Shown: in pieces, positions 23,184 to 34,639 of the stretch | Numbering within the stretch: position 1 is the first letter of the stretch | Layout: each line of letters opens with the position of its first letter | Assembly (NCBI GenBank): GCA_949825065.1 | Contig: OX463844.1 | Coordinates: forward strand, 26,941,056-27,005,055 | DNA: 64,000 bases | Reading direction: 5' to 3' | Source: Odontocerum albicorne | Lineage: Eukaryota > Arthropoda > Insecta > Trichoptera > Odontoceridae | Translations under genes and position numbers: made by a program | The notes under the pieces: generated by a model | Seen by the model: the letters and a program-made list of their open reading frames with translations, nothing else | What the model was told of the DNA's origin: nothing | Databases searched by the model: none

Positions 23184-23343
23184 ACTCAAACCATTATACA
23201 ACAGTTTATCATCTTCCAACTACGTTTACCATCTTGTGCACTGTCCTTCATTTCAGAAGAATCACTCAAGCCATTATACAACAGTTTATCATCTTCCAAC
23301 TACGTTTACCATCTTGTGCACTGTCCTTCATTTCAGAAGAATC
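23184..23343. repeat. 80-bp exact tandem duplication
   Basis: Two adjacent 80-base copies, essentially identical ('actcaa[a/g]ccattatacaac' onward). It lies just after the LINE tail and is probably recent. Confidence 0.9.
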
Positions 23344-23439
23344 AAGTTACACTACCTGCACTCTGATTCCATGTCCAACATTATTATGGTGTTGAATGTA
23401 AATTAATACGTAGTATTGCGTCATTACATACCGAAATTT

Positions 23440-24430
23440 ATTCAAGTATTTATTAAAGTGAACGTTGCCTAGACTGGGTAGTTTAATATTTCAAATGGGA
23501 TGAAGCAGGAATGTGTTATGTCACCCTGGTTGTTTAATATTGATAAAAATTCATATGTGAATGAACAACTGAGGTCAAAAGGGGACATACAAATGTGAAA
23601 TCATAATATTTGCGAATTTTTGTATGCTGGTGGCATTGCAGTATTAGCGGAGAACTACAATAAATTATAGAAATTGATAACTAGTATGAGAGATGCGAAG
23701 TGATATATAAATGAATGTTTCGAAATCGAAAGTCGTGGTGATAGAAATTATTAAAGAAAAAGTATTATAAATGCGCTTTACGGGTAAACAATGAAATATA
23801 TAGTATGTTAAGTAATTCTGCTATTTGAAGAGTTACTAGATATCTCAATCGGCGTGTAGTGATAGAAAACAAAGTCAATGGGCACTTGAAAAGTATAAAC
23901 TCGGACCGGACAATATCAAAATATGCTAAGATTTAGTATTTAGTACCCACTTTGGTGTATAGAAGTGAAACGTAGACGTGGTGAAAGTGTAATACTGTAG
24001 AAATAAGAAAGGAAAAAAAGCTGTAGAAATGTGAGCATTGAGAACAAACAATACGTTGCGTCGTATGTATGACAAAATATCACCTAATTCCTTTTATTAG
24101 ATAAATAAAATAACAAAAGACATTCAATGATTTGGAATAAATGTGATCTTAAGACTAATGTATTGGGTAACATGAAGAACGCTGAGATGGTTTGTGCACG
24201 TGGAGACGAATGGATGTAAGAAGACTAATAAAACAAATGTGTAGAGCAAGTATGAATGGAAGGCCTAGAAAAGTATAGTTAGATCAAGTGAATGATCTTT
24301 AGAATGAAAAAAAAGTAAAAAGTTAGAAAGTTGAATGAGATATATGGATATGGGAGAGGCGAAATAAGAAGTCTGTCATTCTATTATCTCTACCTACCCT
24401 AACAGGAAAATGGCGTCATGGTATTTATGT
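23440..24430 (+). pseudogene. Degenerate LINE, RT palm to 3' end
   Basis: Motif B reads GMKQECVMSPWLFNI and motif C reads FLYAGGIAVLAENYN, with YADD mutated to YAGG. Later blocks resemble SKSKVVVI and, near the 3' end, RRLIKQM.RASMNGRPRK and LDQVNDL. The sequence ends in 'aggaaaatggcgtcatgg' followed by TATGTATG repeats. The same ending occurs at 46600-46910 and 59450-59915, so these belong to one LINE family. Many stops are present. Confidence 0.8.
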
Positions 24431-24635
24431 ATGTATTTAACATATTGTATAATCTTATAAAGAAGACGTTGGATGAACGGATGATATATTGGCAATAGCT
24501 GGATGGAGATGGGTGCTTGAGGTGACAGAGAGAATGAGATTGAAGACCATGGAAGGTTAAAGACTATCCGTACGTTTCGCATCAAAACTGGGAGTAGCTC
24601 TAAGTGAGAAGTTTGCTAATGTTCAAAAGAGATTA

Positions 24636-24887
24636 CAGTACCCGGCGGTAAGTAATACACACCGGGCTTAAGAAAGAGATTGTCGGCCATAATCGGCTAA
24701 CTTCGGCTTTGTAGAGCGTTGTCTCTGTCATTCATACACGTGTTCCGTAGTGATTTGTCAGTCGTCGTCAAGCGGACTGTTAGGGCATCGTGCGACAGAG
24801 ACGATGCTTTAAAAATCCGAAGTTAGTCGATTATGGCCGATGGTCCTTTTCTTAAGCCCTATGTGTATTACTTACCGCCGGGTACTG
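24636..24887. mobile_element. CAGTACCC MITE, copy 1
   Basis: A 252-bp unit starting CAGTACCCGGCGGTAAG, with its reverse complement at the right end. The arms stay complementary for about 95 bases. TA lies on both sides (24634-24635 and 24888-24889), as for Tc1/mariner-type targets. It has no coding capacity. A second copy lies at 34906-35114. Confidence 0.9.
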
Positions 24888-25309
24888 TATCTGTGATTGT
24901 ATTAGTATTTTAATAGTTTTTATGTACTTATACTATTGTTCTTTATAATAAATATTTATTAATAACATTAAATATATTGACAAAGTTGTTAGAAGTATGT
25001 TTCAATGTTATTTCAGAAAAGCAATTCAATATTCAGAAAAAGCTTGTGAAATGAATTAACAATGACAGGAAGTCGAATTCATGAATAGAATTAAAATTAT
25101 GTACAAAACAACAACAAAGTTAAAATATCAGTAAAATATATTGAGAGGTTCACAATGACAAAGTCAATCGGTTTTAATAAGTAAATAAGTGCCTATAAAA
25201 CACATATGAGTATCTCTCCTGAACCAATTTATGAAAAATAAAATTATAGAACACCAATTTGTATACAATTTCCAACTTAGATTAAACAATTGAATTAAAT
25301 CATTACTCA
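24888..25309. other. Unassigned spacer
   Basis: AT-rich, with no repeat or coding similarity recognised. Confidence 0.35.
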
Positions 25310-25530
25310 TTACTCAATACGCCAGCCTTAACGTAACACTCATCCCCAATCACTTAATTTCGTATTCTTTCATATACTCTTATATTAGCTACATGTATTC
25401 TTCTAAATACACGCATTTCAACAGCTTTTATTCGGCGCTTTTCAGTCTTGTTTCACGTCCAAGTTTCAGTTCCATACATCAAAGTTGGTACTAAAATATT
25501 TTTGTAGACTTTCATTTTAGCAGAGTTTGA
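25310..25530 (-). pseudogene. LINE 3'-region fragment
   Basis: The minus strand matches the 'SETW...R.NAVEM' and 'DECYVKA' type blocks seen at 41341-41523 and 59450-59700, which is the post-RT region of the same LINE family. It is short and riddled with stops. Confidence 0.6.
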
Positions 25531-25717
25531 TACTAATCATTTCGATTATATAGTGCCACATTAATTAAATAAAAATATACGAATACAACTTGAAAAATCT
25601 GCTCGAAAAAAATCATTATGAGTCACAAGAAGAGTCTTACAATTGATTAAGTTGCGTTAGTGGTGACACTCCCAGAAGTTATTTCAAAATATGTTCAAGT
25701 ATTAATATTAGAATAAT

Positions 25718-25850
25718 CTGAAATTTAATAAATCACATAAATTCACAACAAACAAACCAACGGCAAACTCTGAAATTTAATAAATCACATAAATTCACAG
25801 CAAACAAACAAACAGCAAGAACTGAAAACTAAATCACATAAATTCAATAA
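25718..25850. repeat. 54-bp direct repeat, about 2.5 copies
   Basis: Repeated 'tctgaaatttaataaatcac' and 'ataaattcac[a/g]ca' blocks. The third copy is partial. Confidence 0.8.
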
Positions 25851-25984
25851 GTTAGCACACTTACCTTTATAGATGGACTCCTTAATTAATATTGACAGGT
25901 TTGTTTGTTTTTCAATAATCTTAGTCACTTTTTGAAATGTAATACTACTATAGAATCACGATTCAGCTCTTAAGATTGTTTGGC

Positions 25985-26215
25985 GAAGGTTTTAAACGAA
26001 AACAAATAGACCATTGAAGTGTAGAGCACACGGAGCATGAAGGCGAAACCTACTCGATGGATCACGCCGCACTGCGCGGATAATCAGCATAGAATCGCAT
26101 AAAGCGCGCGGACGGTTTAAATTGGAGAAATGCTCTGGTAATTGGTCGGCAGATAAGAGGCATTCGGTTGTTGTGTGACCACGGTGGGAGCACTAAGTTC
26201 GCGAATGTACGATTA
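25985..26215. other. CpG-rich patch of unknown origin
   Basis: Noticeably GC- and CpG-richer than its surroundings, with 'acgccgcactgcgcgg' and 'aaagcgcgcggacgg'. No frame, TIR or repeat match was seen. It could be a promoter, a piece of an unrecognised element, or a young insertion that has not yet decayed. Confidence 0.4.
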
Positions 26216-26337
26216 CTATAAACATATATTAGGTTTTTTACTACATATGTTCAAATAAATTTACATACTCAATGGATTTTTTTTACTTTGTAACTATCGC
26301 TTTGTTATTTCCTCAAGTTTTTAGGTAGATAAGCATA

Positions 26338-26465
26338 TGGATGAAATCATCGATTGAATTTTTGTCCCTAAACGGTATCTGTAATGTCATAAACGGTATC
26401 TGTAATGGCATATCAATGAAATCATCGATTGAATTTTTGTCCCTAAACGGTATCTGTAATGTCTT
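26338..26465. repeat. Tandem duplication of about 83 bp
   Basis: 'gaaatcatcgattgaatttt' and 'aaacggtatctgtaatg' occur twice, with a third partial 'aaacggtatctgtaatgg' between. The 77-codon frame here is a by-product. Confidence 0.8.
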
Positions 26466-26645
26466 GAAGAATGGTTATTATTCGTGTAAGAGATTCCAAA
26501 TTTATATGAATTATTAGACAAAAAAATTATGTGTAATTCCTTTGTTTCGACTTGAAAATCAATACACATCTCTTCAATGAGAACCTGTTTTTTCCTATTC
26601 CCCGTTATATTTAAAATCATATTAAAAATGTAAAGAATGAAACAC

Positions 26646-27220
26646 GTTATATTACTGACCAGAAATTAAGAATTTTTTCAGTCGCTTTTTAAAGCACGCC
26701 AAGGACGGAGTGAGTGTAACATTGGTTTGCAACTGATTCCATAGTCTCACTGCATGGACAGTAAATGACGATGTAAAAAAAGGAGAGCGGTGAACTGGAA
26801 AGACCAATAAACAATCTCTGTTCGAGCGTAGCGCTAATCCATGATCGGAAAGACGCTGAAAATTTTTCGACGAGATAAGAAGGGATGTCGGGAAAGTTAA
26901 GGATATTATACAGATAATCGTAATTAACGCGTTCCAGAGCATATCAAAGTCTAGAGTATTGAATGCATTGCTAAAATCCGATAGATATTATAATGTCGAC
27001 TGTTTAAAACTCATTCCACGTCTCACATCATCCGTAATCTTGACCAGTGCGGTTGTGGTACTATGTCCCGGATGAAATCCTGACTGCAACGGGTTAAACA
27101 ATTCAAATTGATTAAAGTGGGATTTAATGTGGACACACAATTTGAATGGATCTGGTTTTGTGTCTCCAGTAAACTAGAATTTTACTTGTATCTTACCGAG
27201 AACATTATGCTGCCAGTATA
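26646..27220 (-). pseudogene. Jockey/CR1-like LINE with internal deletion
   Basis: On the minus strand an RT block reads LQSGFHPGHSTTTALVKI, then SDFSNAFNTLDFDML (motif A). The text then jumps to the extreme C-terminus: SSFTVHAVRLWNQLQTN and ACFKKRLKKFLISGQ, where the ORF stops at about 26652. Motifs B and C (QG, YADD) are missing, so an internal deletion joined the two ends. The 96-codon frame at 26652-26942 is the C-terminal part. Upstream, 27127-27215 resembles part of the retroposed insert at 52127-52308. Confidence 0.85.
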
Positions 27221-27444
27221 AATATCGTGTCCTTCGTGCATCAAATAAATTGAAGATAAAAACGACTTAAAGTTAATTGTTTCTGTATAAAAATAAAAGG
27301 ATTTTGTAATCTTCCAAAATGTGGAATAAGAAAGACGATTTGACACATGAAATATTCATGCTTCCAATCCGCATAGCAAATCAAATATTTAAATCAAGCC
27401 ACCAAGATTTATTTTTAGGATTTTTAACAAATATATGACTTCAA

Positions 27445-27540
27445 CTGTGGCCTAGTCTTCCGACTAAGGGGTTGTGGGTACGCTTCCCATTGGTACCCAG
27501 ATTTGAAAAAAGGATTCTTGTCTTTAAAATACAGTTAAAA
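27445..27540 (+). mobile_element. SINE-A head fragment
   Basis: tRNA-like head with 'tggcctagtcttcc' and a B-box relic 'gggtacgcttcccattgg', then 'acccagatttgaaaaaagg'. The body is short. Confidence 0.45.
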
Positions 27541-28825
27541 ATTAATTTTTCACTTTAAAAAAATTATGACCAAATGCGGAATCATCAAGTGCTATGTGCC
27601 GAACTACGTGACAGAATAATGTTAAATGGATGCTCTCTGAGAGACATGGCATGCTTTGATCGTCTAGGTCTCAGAGTGTTAACCACCTTATTAAGGCAAA
27701 CGGGCCAAGTTTTCTTGATCACGTACTTTAACAGCAAACTCAGTCCCTAAGAATTAACTTCCTTTAGAGTGTCAAACAATTGAGAACGTTGAAACCTTCA
27801 ACAGAGTTCTGAAGATGGCTTTAAGAGATGACACAATAAAGCATAGAGATCCTTGAGTCAACTTTAGATCTGGGATGTATTTCATAACATAATTAATTCG
27901 TGGGTAATTAACTGATTTCTGACAACTATTCAAAATATCGATAAATTTAGACTGGTAATATGTAGAACTTACTTGCCAACGCTTCTTTTGTTTTCTCTTT
28001 TGAATTGTGATCTCTTTTGAATTGTGCCTCGGATATTGACATATTCAACAGGTCAGATGTTTAAAAAGAAAACATATTGAAATATTTTAGGAATGCAAGT
28101 AAATTATTTCTGTTTAATAATCAATTCTTGTTCCTCATCTGTGATTTCTTATTATTGTGTACATTTTATTTAAGCTTTATATGCAATTGGATATAACCTG
28201 TACATGTAAATTAAATAAAAATAATAAAGAGTGAGATTATAATCTGTTTTGTTTGCAGAATGATTCATATTATATTAGATGTCATCATGCCATATAAACT
28301 CATTTACGAGTATTTACATATCTAGATATAATTTTTAGAACAATAAAAGTAAATAAATTTATTATTCCAATGAAAACATTAAACAGGCGTTTCAACTCAG
28401 TATTTGGAGAATCTATTTAGGCGGAATTGTCCCGATTTGTTACTAGAATAATGCTTTGATCCAACTGGTGTCATATTTCATCGGAATTGACTCAAAGGAA
28501 ATATTTGAATGAGGGATATTTTTTTGGATTATTAGGTTATTTATAACTGTTTCATTTTTGTTTATGGCTTTATCTATCTTTAATGTTTCAAAAAACATTA
28601 AAGCTTTCGTGACTTAGTTAATTGTAATATATAGTCGCCCCGATGTCTCTGATTGGTGACGTATCATCGCTTCTTTAACCCCTCATCAACTTGAAGCACA
28701 CACATATTTTGTGCCATTTGAAAGGGGACGTTTTAGTAGTCATTTTTAACTTGTTTTGCTGTGGTTGATGAGCTCTAGCTTTTTTATGTTATTTTAAACA
28801 TATCAGAAATAAAGAACATTAATGT
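27541..28825. other. Unassigned spacer
   Basis: Near 27600 one frame gives LCAELRDRIMLNGCSLRDMA, which could be the first helix-turn-helix of a Tc1-like transposase, but it is too short to call. A hairpin with 11-base arms lies at 28578-28603. Confidence 0.3.
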
Positions 28826-30060
28826 TATATTATGCTTTTTAACTTCCGAAAAAGCAAAAACACGTCGAAAACTTGTGAAAATTATTGTGCTGTATACGGA
28901 GTCAATGCTGTATATGATTGAATATGCAGAACTAGGTTCCGGAGATTTAAAGAGGAAAATGTAGATGTCAAAAATACATCTCGCACCGGACGGCATATTA
29001 CCACAGACGTGGATAAAATCAAGGTCATAAATGATAACGACTACCATTTGATAATACGTGAAATTGGTCAGGCACTAAACATTACAGCCATTACTATTTA
29101 GCAACATAAGCTTGGGATGGTTAATAAGCTCGATACTTGGATGCCGAATTGATTTAGCGAAAAAAATAACGAACCAATTTTCTCTTTGCGACCCGCTACT
29201 TAAACACAATGAAAACCAAACATCATTGGCAGTGAAAAGTGGAGTATTTACAATGTTAGTCGAGAAAGATCATGGCTACAGTGGGGTGAGTCAACACAGG
29301 CGACCTGAAAGGCTGTAATGAAGCCAAAGAAGGTCATCCTGTGTTTATAGCGGGATTGGAGGGGTATCTCTTTCTATGAACTGTTGCTTCTAAACCAAAC
29401 TATTTATTACAATAAGTTATACTCACAATTGTATAGATTAAAGCAAGCAATCAATTACAAGAAGCCAGGGTTGACCAATAGAAAAAGTGCTATGTTCCAA
29501 CATGACAACGCCAGACAACACGTTTCTATGGTCACTCGGCAAAAAGTCTTATAACTTGGCTGGGACGTTTTCGAGCATCCACCATATCGTCGTTGTTCTA
29601 CGAAAAGCATTTTAGTCCATTTTTGCTTAAAATGACTTTTTTATGCCATTTTATTTAAAATTAAAATATCTACACATGGAAAAAACATTTATGCCCAAAA
29701 GTTATATGGTTTCGCTGTTATGAAAAGATAAAAAGGCATATAACTTGATTTTACATCGCCTTCCGAAACTTAAATTGCATTTATCTCCAAACTCAATATT
29801 TGGACTTAAATGCTTTTCGCAGAATAACGACGATATAATCCGGACTCTGCATCTTCTGACTATCGTTTGTTTCGATCTTTGCAGAACTCTCTTAATGGAG
29901 TAAACTTAAGACTTTTTAACTCGTTTCCAAAACTACTTCGATCAGTATTTTGCTAACAAGTTCCAAGAATTCTACAAAAAAAGAACGTTTCAGCTACCAG
30001 ACAGATAGCGGGAGTGCATCGATCAAAAGGGCGCATACATAATTGATTTTACTTATTTCT
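28826..30060 (+). pseudogene. Mariner transposase, disrupted by a MITE
   Basis: Successive pieces match mariner transposase (about 345 residues, DD34D family). The N-terminus runs through ENYCAVYGVNAVYD and FRRFKEENVDVKNTSRTGR. It is followed by the second helix-turn-helix IREIGQALNITAITI, then KSAMFQHDNARQHV (second catalytic Asp) and FEHPPY. The text is broken there by a 247-bp insertion at 29587-29833 and resumes with NPDSASSDYRLFRSLQ (third Asp in PDSA) and FKKRTFQLPDR near the end. Frameshifts and stops occur throughout, and the first catalytic region (GDEKW) is not clear. The terminal repeats were not identified. Confidence 0.85.
29587..29833. mobile_element. 247-bp MITE inside the mariner transposase
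   Basis: Terminal inverted repeats start TCGTCGTTGTTCTACGAAAA on the left and TCGTCGTTATTCTGCGAAAA (reverse complement) on the right. TA lies at both edges (29585-29586 and 29834-29835). Removing the element and one TA restores the reading HPPYNPD across the junction, the expected mariner motif. It has no coding capacity. It arrived after the mariner. Confidence 0.92.
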
Positions 30061-30105
30061 GAATTTACAAATTAAGTATTTTACAAACTAAATGGAACGA
30101 ATGTA

Positions 30106-31202
30106 TTGGGTGTTAACATAAGTTGTGTCCGTTTTTTTTCCAATTTAAAAATGAGCGCCAAAAGAAAACCAAAATGGGAACAATTATACGTCATTCGAAA
30201 GAAAATTTTCTGCTCTACAAGATATTGTGTTTACTTTTACGTAACATATATTATTTTATTTGATTACAAGCCTTCAAAATGGAATGTCAAGTAGCCGAAA
30301 GTGATCATTTTCGACACCTCCTTCTGTTCGCGTTCAATCGAGGGAATAAAGCTGCTCGCGATATTTGCGAAGTGTACGGCGAAGATGCTATGAATAAAAG
30401 GACAGCTCATCGATGGTTTTTTGCGTTTCAAAGACGGTAATTTCGACCTGAAAGACATGGAGCGTTCCGGACGACCAGTGGATTTCGATGAGGACCGCTT
30501 AAACCATATTATTCATGAAGCTCCCCTTCAAACGACCGTCGAATTGGGTGAGCAGATGAATTGTAGTCACATGACTGTATACCGCCATCTTAAATCAATG
30601 GGAAAAGTCCAGAAGTTCGGCGCTTGGGTTCCACATGTTTTGAGTGAAAACAACAAAAATCAACGTTCGACAATTTCTGCTGGTTTGTTCGCGCGTCATC
30701 GAGCTACGCATGGCCACAAGCAAAGGTTCCATTTCCGCATTATTACTGGTGATGAAAAATGGTTTTAAAATGGTGATGATTAATGTTTGAAGGGGATCTT
30801 TATGAATAATATGGTCCTCATCGAAGTCCGCTGGTCGTCCGGAACGCTCCATGTCTTTCAGGTCGAAATTACCGTCTTTGATACGCAAAAACCATCGACG
30901 AGCTGTCATTTAATTCATAGCATCTTCACCGTACACTTTGCAAATATCGCGAGCAGCTTTATTCCCTCGATTGAACGCGAACTGAAGGGGGTGTCGAAAA
31001 TGCTCACTTTCGTCTACTTGACACTCCATTTTGAAGGTTTGTAATCAAATAAAATAATATATGTAACGTAAAAGCAAACACAATATCTTATAGAGCAGAA
31101 AATTTTCTTTCCAATGACGTATAACCTTTACCATTTTGTTATACTTTTGGTGCTCATTTTTTAATTTGTAAAAAAACGGACACAACTTAAGTTAACACCT
31201 AA
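30106..31202. mobile_element. Foldback mariner (head-to-head inverted repeat)
   Basis: Left arm 30106-30533 and right arm 30785-31202 are inverted copies of the same mariner 5' half, about 90 percent alike by eye. Each has the terminal TTGGGTGTTAAC/TTAGGTGTTAAC, the 5' leader, and an N-terminal transposase reading RWFLRFKDGNFDLKDMERSG. The 251-base spacer continues the left copy to HFRIITGDEKWF, which carries the first catalytic Asp. TA flanks the outside of both arms (30104-30105, 31203-31204). The catalytic C-terminal half is absent. The right arm lacks about 13 bases near the inner end. A transcript through it would fold into a long hairpin. Confidence 0.9.
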
Positions 31203-31204
31203 TA

Positions 31205-31660
31205 TAATACTACCCAATATTTAAATTTTACATGGCAAATTATGCTCCTTTAGGTGATTTTGTATCGCAAAGAAATGTTATACAGGTTTTATTATTTATA
31301 CGAACAATTTATTTCACTTTTTAAAAATGCCAAGCTTTTTTCATCTACTTTTGTTTTTTTTTTAATTATTATTGTTTTTATGTTACTCATCCCTGAAAAA
31401 TGTGTGACTCGTTCATTTTTCAATTAAATAATATTTTGAGAGCAATTCGGGGTTAAAACAAAATGAATAATGCATATTTTAAGTCCCAGTGTCTCATGAA
31501 TCCGGTTTTATTTTTTGTGTAAAAACACAATATGGTTTATTTTAATTTACCTGTACTTTGACAGACTGACCACACACTCGTCATCAAATGGTCGACTGGT
31601 ATTATTAAAATTGGACTTTGTAGCAATGTATCGATATTAAGTGAAAGGTTTTTTGGGCCA
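31205..31660. other. Unassigned spacer
   Basis: AT-rich with no recognised feature. Confidence 0.35.
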
Positions 31661-31661
31661 C

Positions 31662-32000
31662 CTTCATGGCCTAGTTGATAAGACGCTGGTACTCCATCCG
31701 GAAAGTTTGGGATCAATTCCCGAGGGTAGTTAAATAAAAAAAAATAGTGCCAGTCTGGTCAGTTTGTATGCTAACAATACTCGTGTACTCTAGACATATA
31801 TACGAGTGTTGTTGCATTTTCACGTACGGTATTATTGTCAACACGTCCAATGACAAATTCCGTGTTAACTCCAGTGGTTCTAAAACCCGAAGGCTCGATT
31901 AATGATGCAAAGGGCAACTTTGTCTCTCGACTACACACAATATGTCCGTCAGTTCGGATTATTTAAAGGGTATCATACAAATGAAAGAAAGGAAAGAGAT
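31662..32000 (+). mobile_element. SINE-B copy (tRNA-headed, longer body)
   Basis: The head has 'catggcctagttgataag' (A box) and 'ttgggatcaattcccgagg' (B box). The body has 'gtgccagtctggtcag', 'gctaacaatactcgtgta', 'ccagtggttctaaaacccg' and 'atttaaagggtatcatac'. These body blocks recur at 42365, 43047 and 57303 but are unrelated to the SINE-A body. The head is related to that of SINE-A. Confidence 0.75.
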
Positions 32001-32115
32001 AACCGGTTATTAATTCTATGTCGATTAGGAACATGTTATGAGATGAGTCCAGGCCTTTTAATAGCTTATCTCTCTCGAATGTATTTTTTCCATTGCATTT
32101 ACATATATTTACACT
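32001..32115 (+). repeat. Dispersed repeat D, copy 1
   Basis: 'atgagatgagtccaggcctt' and 'ctctctcgaatgtattttt' are diverged relatives of minus-strand sequences at 58160-58270 and 58810-58935. The family is unknown. Confidence 0.5.
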
Positions 32116-33789
32116 TTTACACATTTCATTTACACTTTTCGTTCCAATCCATCAACTTATTATTTAATTCATTTCGTTCTTACGTCGTCTTCTTTAGCTA
32201 GACAACCTAACGTGTCTTAAACTCCTCTAAGAATATTTCTCCCTCTCCTGCGTTCTACAAGATTTTTCCAGTAGAATATATAACTAGTCGAAATATAAAG
32301 AAAAACTTTTTTAGTAATTTAATACAAAAACACGTTACATGAAATATTTACAGAAGATATAACAACCTAATTGTTTTCTTATAAATAACGTTTGCTGAGA
32401 TTTACGCATTGTTTTTAATATGTGTGATCGTTTTTATAAATTTAAAATGTTTATTTGATATTATATTTCATACTGTCAAAACTGGCTGTAATCATTTTTT
32501 AGTTTTTTAATAGCTTTACCTTCAGTTGAAAATTCAGGAATCACAAGCGAAAAACTAGAACCAAAAACCACGATTTACCAGTTTTAATACACCTGCAATA
32601 CATGAATAATCGTATTAAATTAAATTTAAAATATTTTTGTTGATTTCAGTATTTTTCCATTATTTTCATCATAGCTATCGGACTTGCAAAAACAACTTAC
32701 TGTCCGCATGTGGCACGCGTTTCGGAATTTACCCAATGAAATTATGGAGACACATAGAAAATATGGAGATAAAAGAAAATATGGAGATAATAGAACTTAC
32801 CACTAAGGTTCAAAGTCTCTGGCTGGCCATATGTACAGCATGGTCAGTAAATTTTGATCAAACCTATGTTAACTAGGGCTGACAAAAACATATTCTGAAA
32901 TAAAAAATATTGAATATCATGCGGTTAAGTTGCTTTCAAAATAAGGAGTAAAAATTAAATAACCTCAGCATCTTCTTTATTTTGAAAGAAACATAATAAC
33001 CACGCTATATTCCATTTTTAACATTTCAGAATATAATGAAACAACACGTTCTGGATCAGCTCTAATTGATACTACTGAGAATAAAGGTATCTAATGTTAA
33101 CTGTTACATCGCCGATCACCCTGTGGGCATGGTACATGTTCATTGACGCTCTCACTTGTTAAGGTCTGAAACTGTTGAACCTTAGTGATCATTACAATGA
33201 CAGAGGTTTTCCCCTTCTAGTGAATATCATATCACAGTATGTTACAACGTCTCTTTGAACTGATGACCAAAATAAATAATAATAATAGATAACATTGATG
33301 ACACCAAGTCACTAGTGATTGGCCTTATTGATACCTTTCAAGTAACGACATACTGGCGCATAACGCAAATGTTCATGACTGATCTCAATATAAATGCTTT
33401 TCATAAGCCATTTTTACTGACTGCTAGAAAACATGTCTATAGATCTTCATCCGAAAACGTAATAAAAGTCCATAATAAATACGAAAAACATTGACCTTCA
33501 TTTGATAAAAAATATTCAGTAAAAATCTTGCTTCTTACTTTGAACCAAACTGCTCAATATCTTCAATATCATTTGGTTCTTAAAGAGCTGACTTCAGTGA
33601 GGACGCCATAAACCTCATTTGGTTTTTGATCGAATCTGCAAGGAATTATGTATTTCTAAATTCCCTCGATATCTCGGGAAATGTGTTTATTAAATATTCA
33701 ATTTTACTTAATTTCCCTCGTTTCTGATAGTAGATAAATAATATACGAGTATATCATATTATTTATCATCTTAAGGGAGACAACTATCT
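32116..33789. other. Unassigned spacer
   Basis: No recognised repeat or gene. The short frame at 32637-32876 includes a small duplicated 'gaaaatatggagata' and has no domain. TACGAGTA occurs around 33744. Confidence 0.35.
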
Positions 33790-34150
33790 TCTTAAAAAAT
33801 CGTGGGGGATGGGAAGTTTTTGGCCATGATTTTAATGTAGATGTTGAAGTTATTATGGAGTTTGAAATATGAAAATAACTTGAAATTGAAATGTGTGTAA
33901 GGACGTGAGTGTGAATGTTTCAGCTGAGTGTTTTAGTATTTAGAACAAATATATGAAATTTGTGGTAAGGAAATAAGATTTGTGATTAAGAAATAATAAC
34001 AATAAGATTATGGAATAAGACCACTTCGTAAAATGCCTTGGTAGGGTCGCTCTCTATATTCTTGGTCAGTAGGGTGGCTCTCTTTATCCAAAATTATTGG
34101 TTTTTTTCATCGTTATTTACTTGTACTCGGCGGTTTACCGTTCAATTATA
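33790..34150 (+). repeat. Dispersed repeat E, copy 1
   Basis: Shares 'tcagctgagtgttttagtat', 'atgaaatttgtg' and 'cacttgta[c/t]tcg[g/a]cggttt' blocks in the same order with 44540-44900. No coding frame. Its class is unknown. Confidence 0.6.
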
Positions 34151-34229
34151 ATTACGTAAATTGTAAATGTTGAATTTCGAATATCACATTTTCTTTGGTT
34201 TCTTAATTAAAAAAATAACGTTGGTGTTA

Positions 34230-34310
34230 TGTTTTGTGATTGTCATGCTTCCTTAGCATCCAGGCGTCTCGGATTCGATTCTGGATGGGTCCCGGATAGG
34301 TTCTTTTTGG
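34230..34310 (+). mobile_element. Possible tRNA-headed SINE relic
   Basis: A B-box-like 'ggattcgattctggatggg' is preceded by a weak A-box-like region. No body was recognised. Confidence 0.3.
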
Positions 34311-34374
34311 AGCTGTAAAACATAAATTCATAGGAGCTCGTGGGTTGAGAAGTGTTATTTTTATTTATTTATGA

Positions 34375-34615
34375 TACTCTTCAAACAAATCAGACTTTGT
34401 GATACCCTTCAACAAATCAGACATGTTGAAAGTGTGGCAGAGAAAGGAAATATTATATTTGACCTCAATGACCGATCCTTTGTGTTAAGAAACTTTGAAG
34501 CAGGCACATTACTCACAGTTCGACATCGAACGTGCTGAAAATACTATCGCACTTGGATAGCCAATAAAACTCGCCCACGACTAGCGAAGGTGAGTATTGT
34601 TTGAGACGAACTTTT
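34375..34615 (-). mobile_element. SINE-B fragment
   Basis: 'gatacccttcaacaaatcag' and 'acagttcgacatcgaacgtg' are reverse-oriented matches to the SINE-B 3' region seen at 43565-43800. The tRNA-like head is missing. Confidence 0.5.
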
Positions 34616-34639
34616 ATACTAGATGGGCTCCTTTTTTAA

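Noticed and set aside
27590..27720. Possible Tc1-like helix-turn-helix (LRDRIMLNGCSLRDMA).
   Set aside because: Too short, and no catalytic domain or terminal repeats follow.
30595..31044. Two further frames (minus 30595-30909, plus 30787-31044) within the foldback region.
   Set aside because: They are the inverted second arm of the mariner and its antisense, not separate genes.
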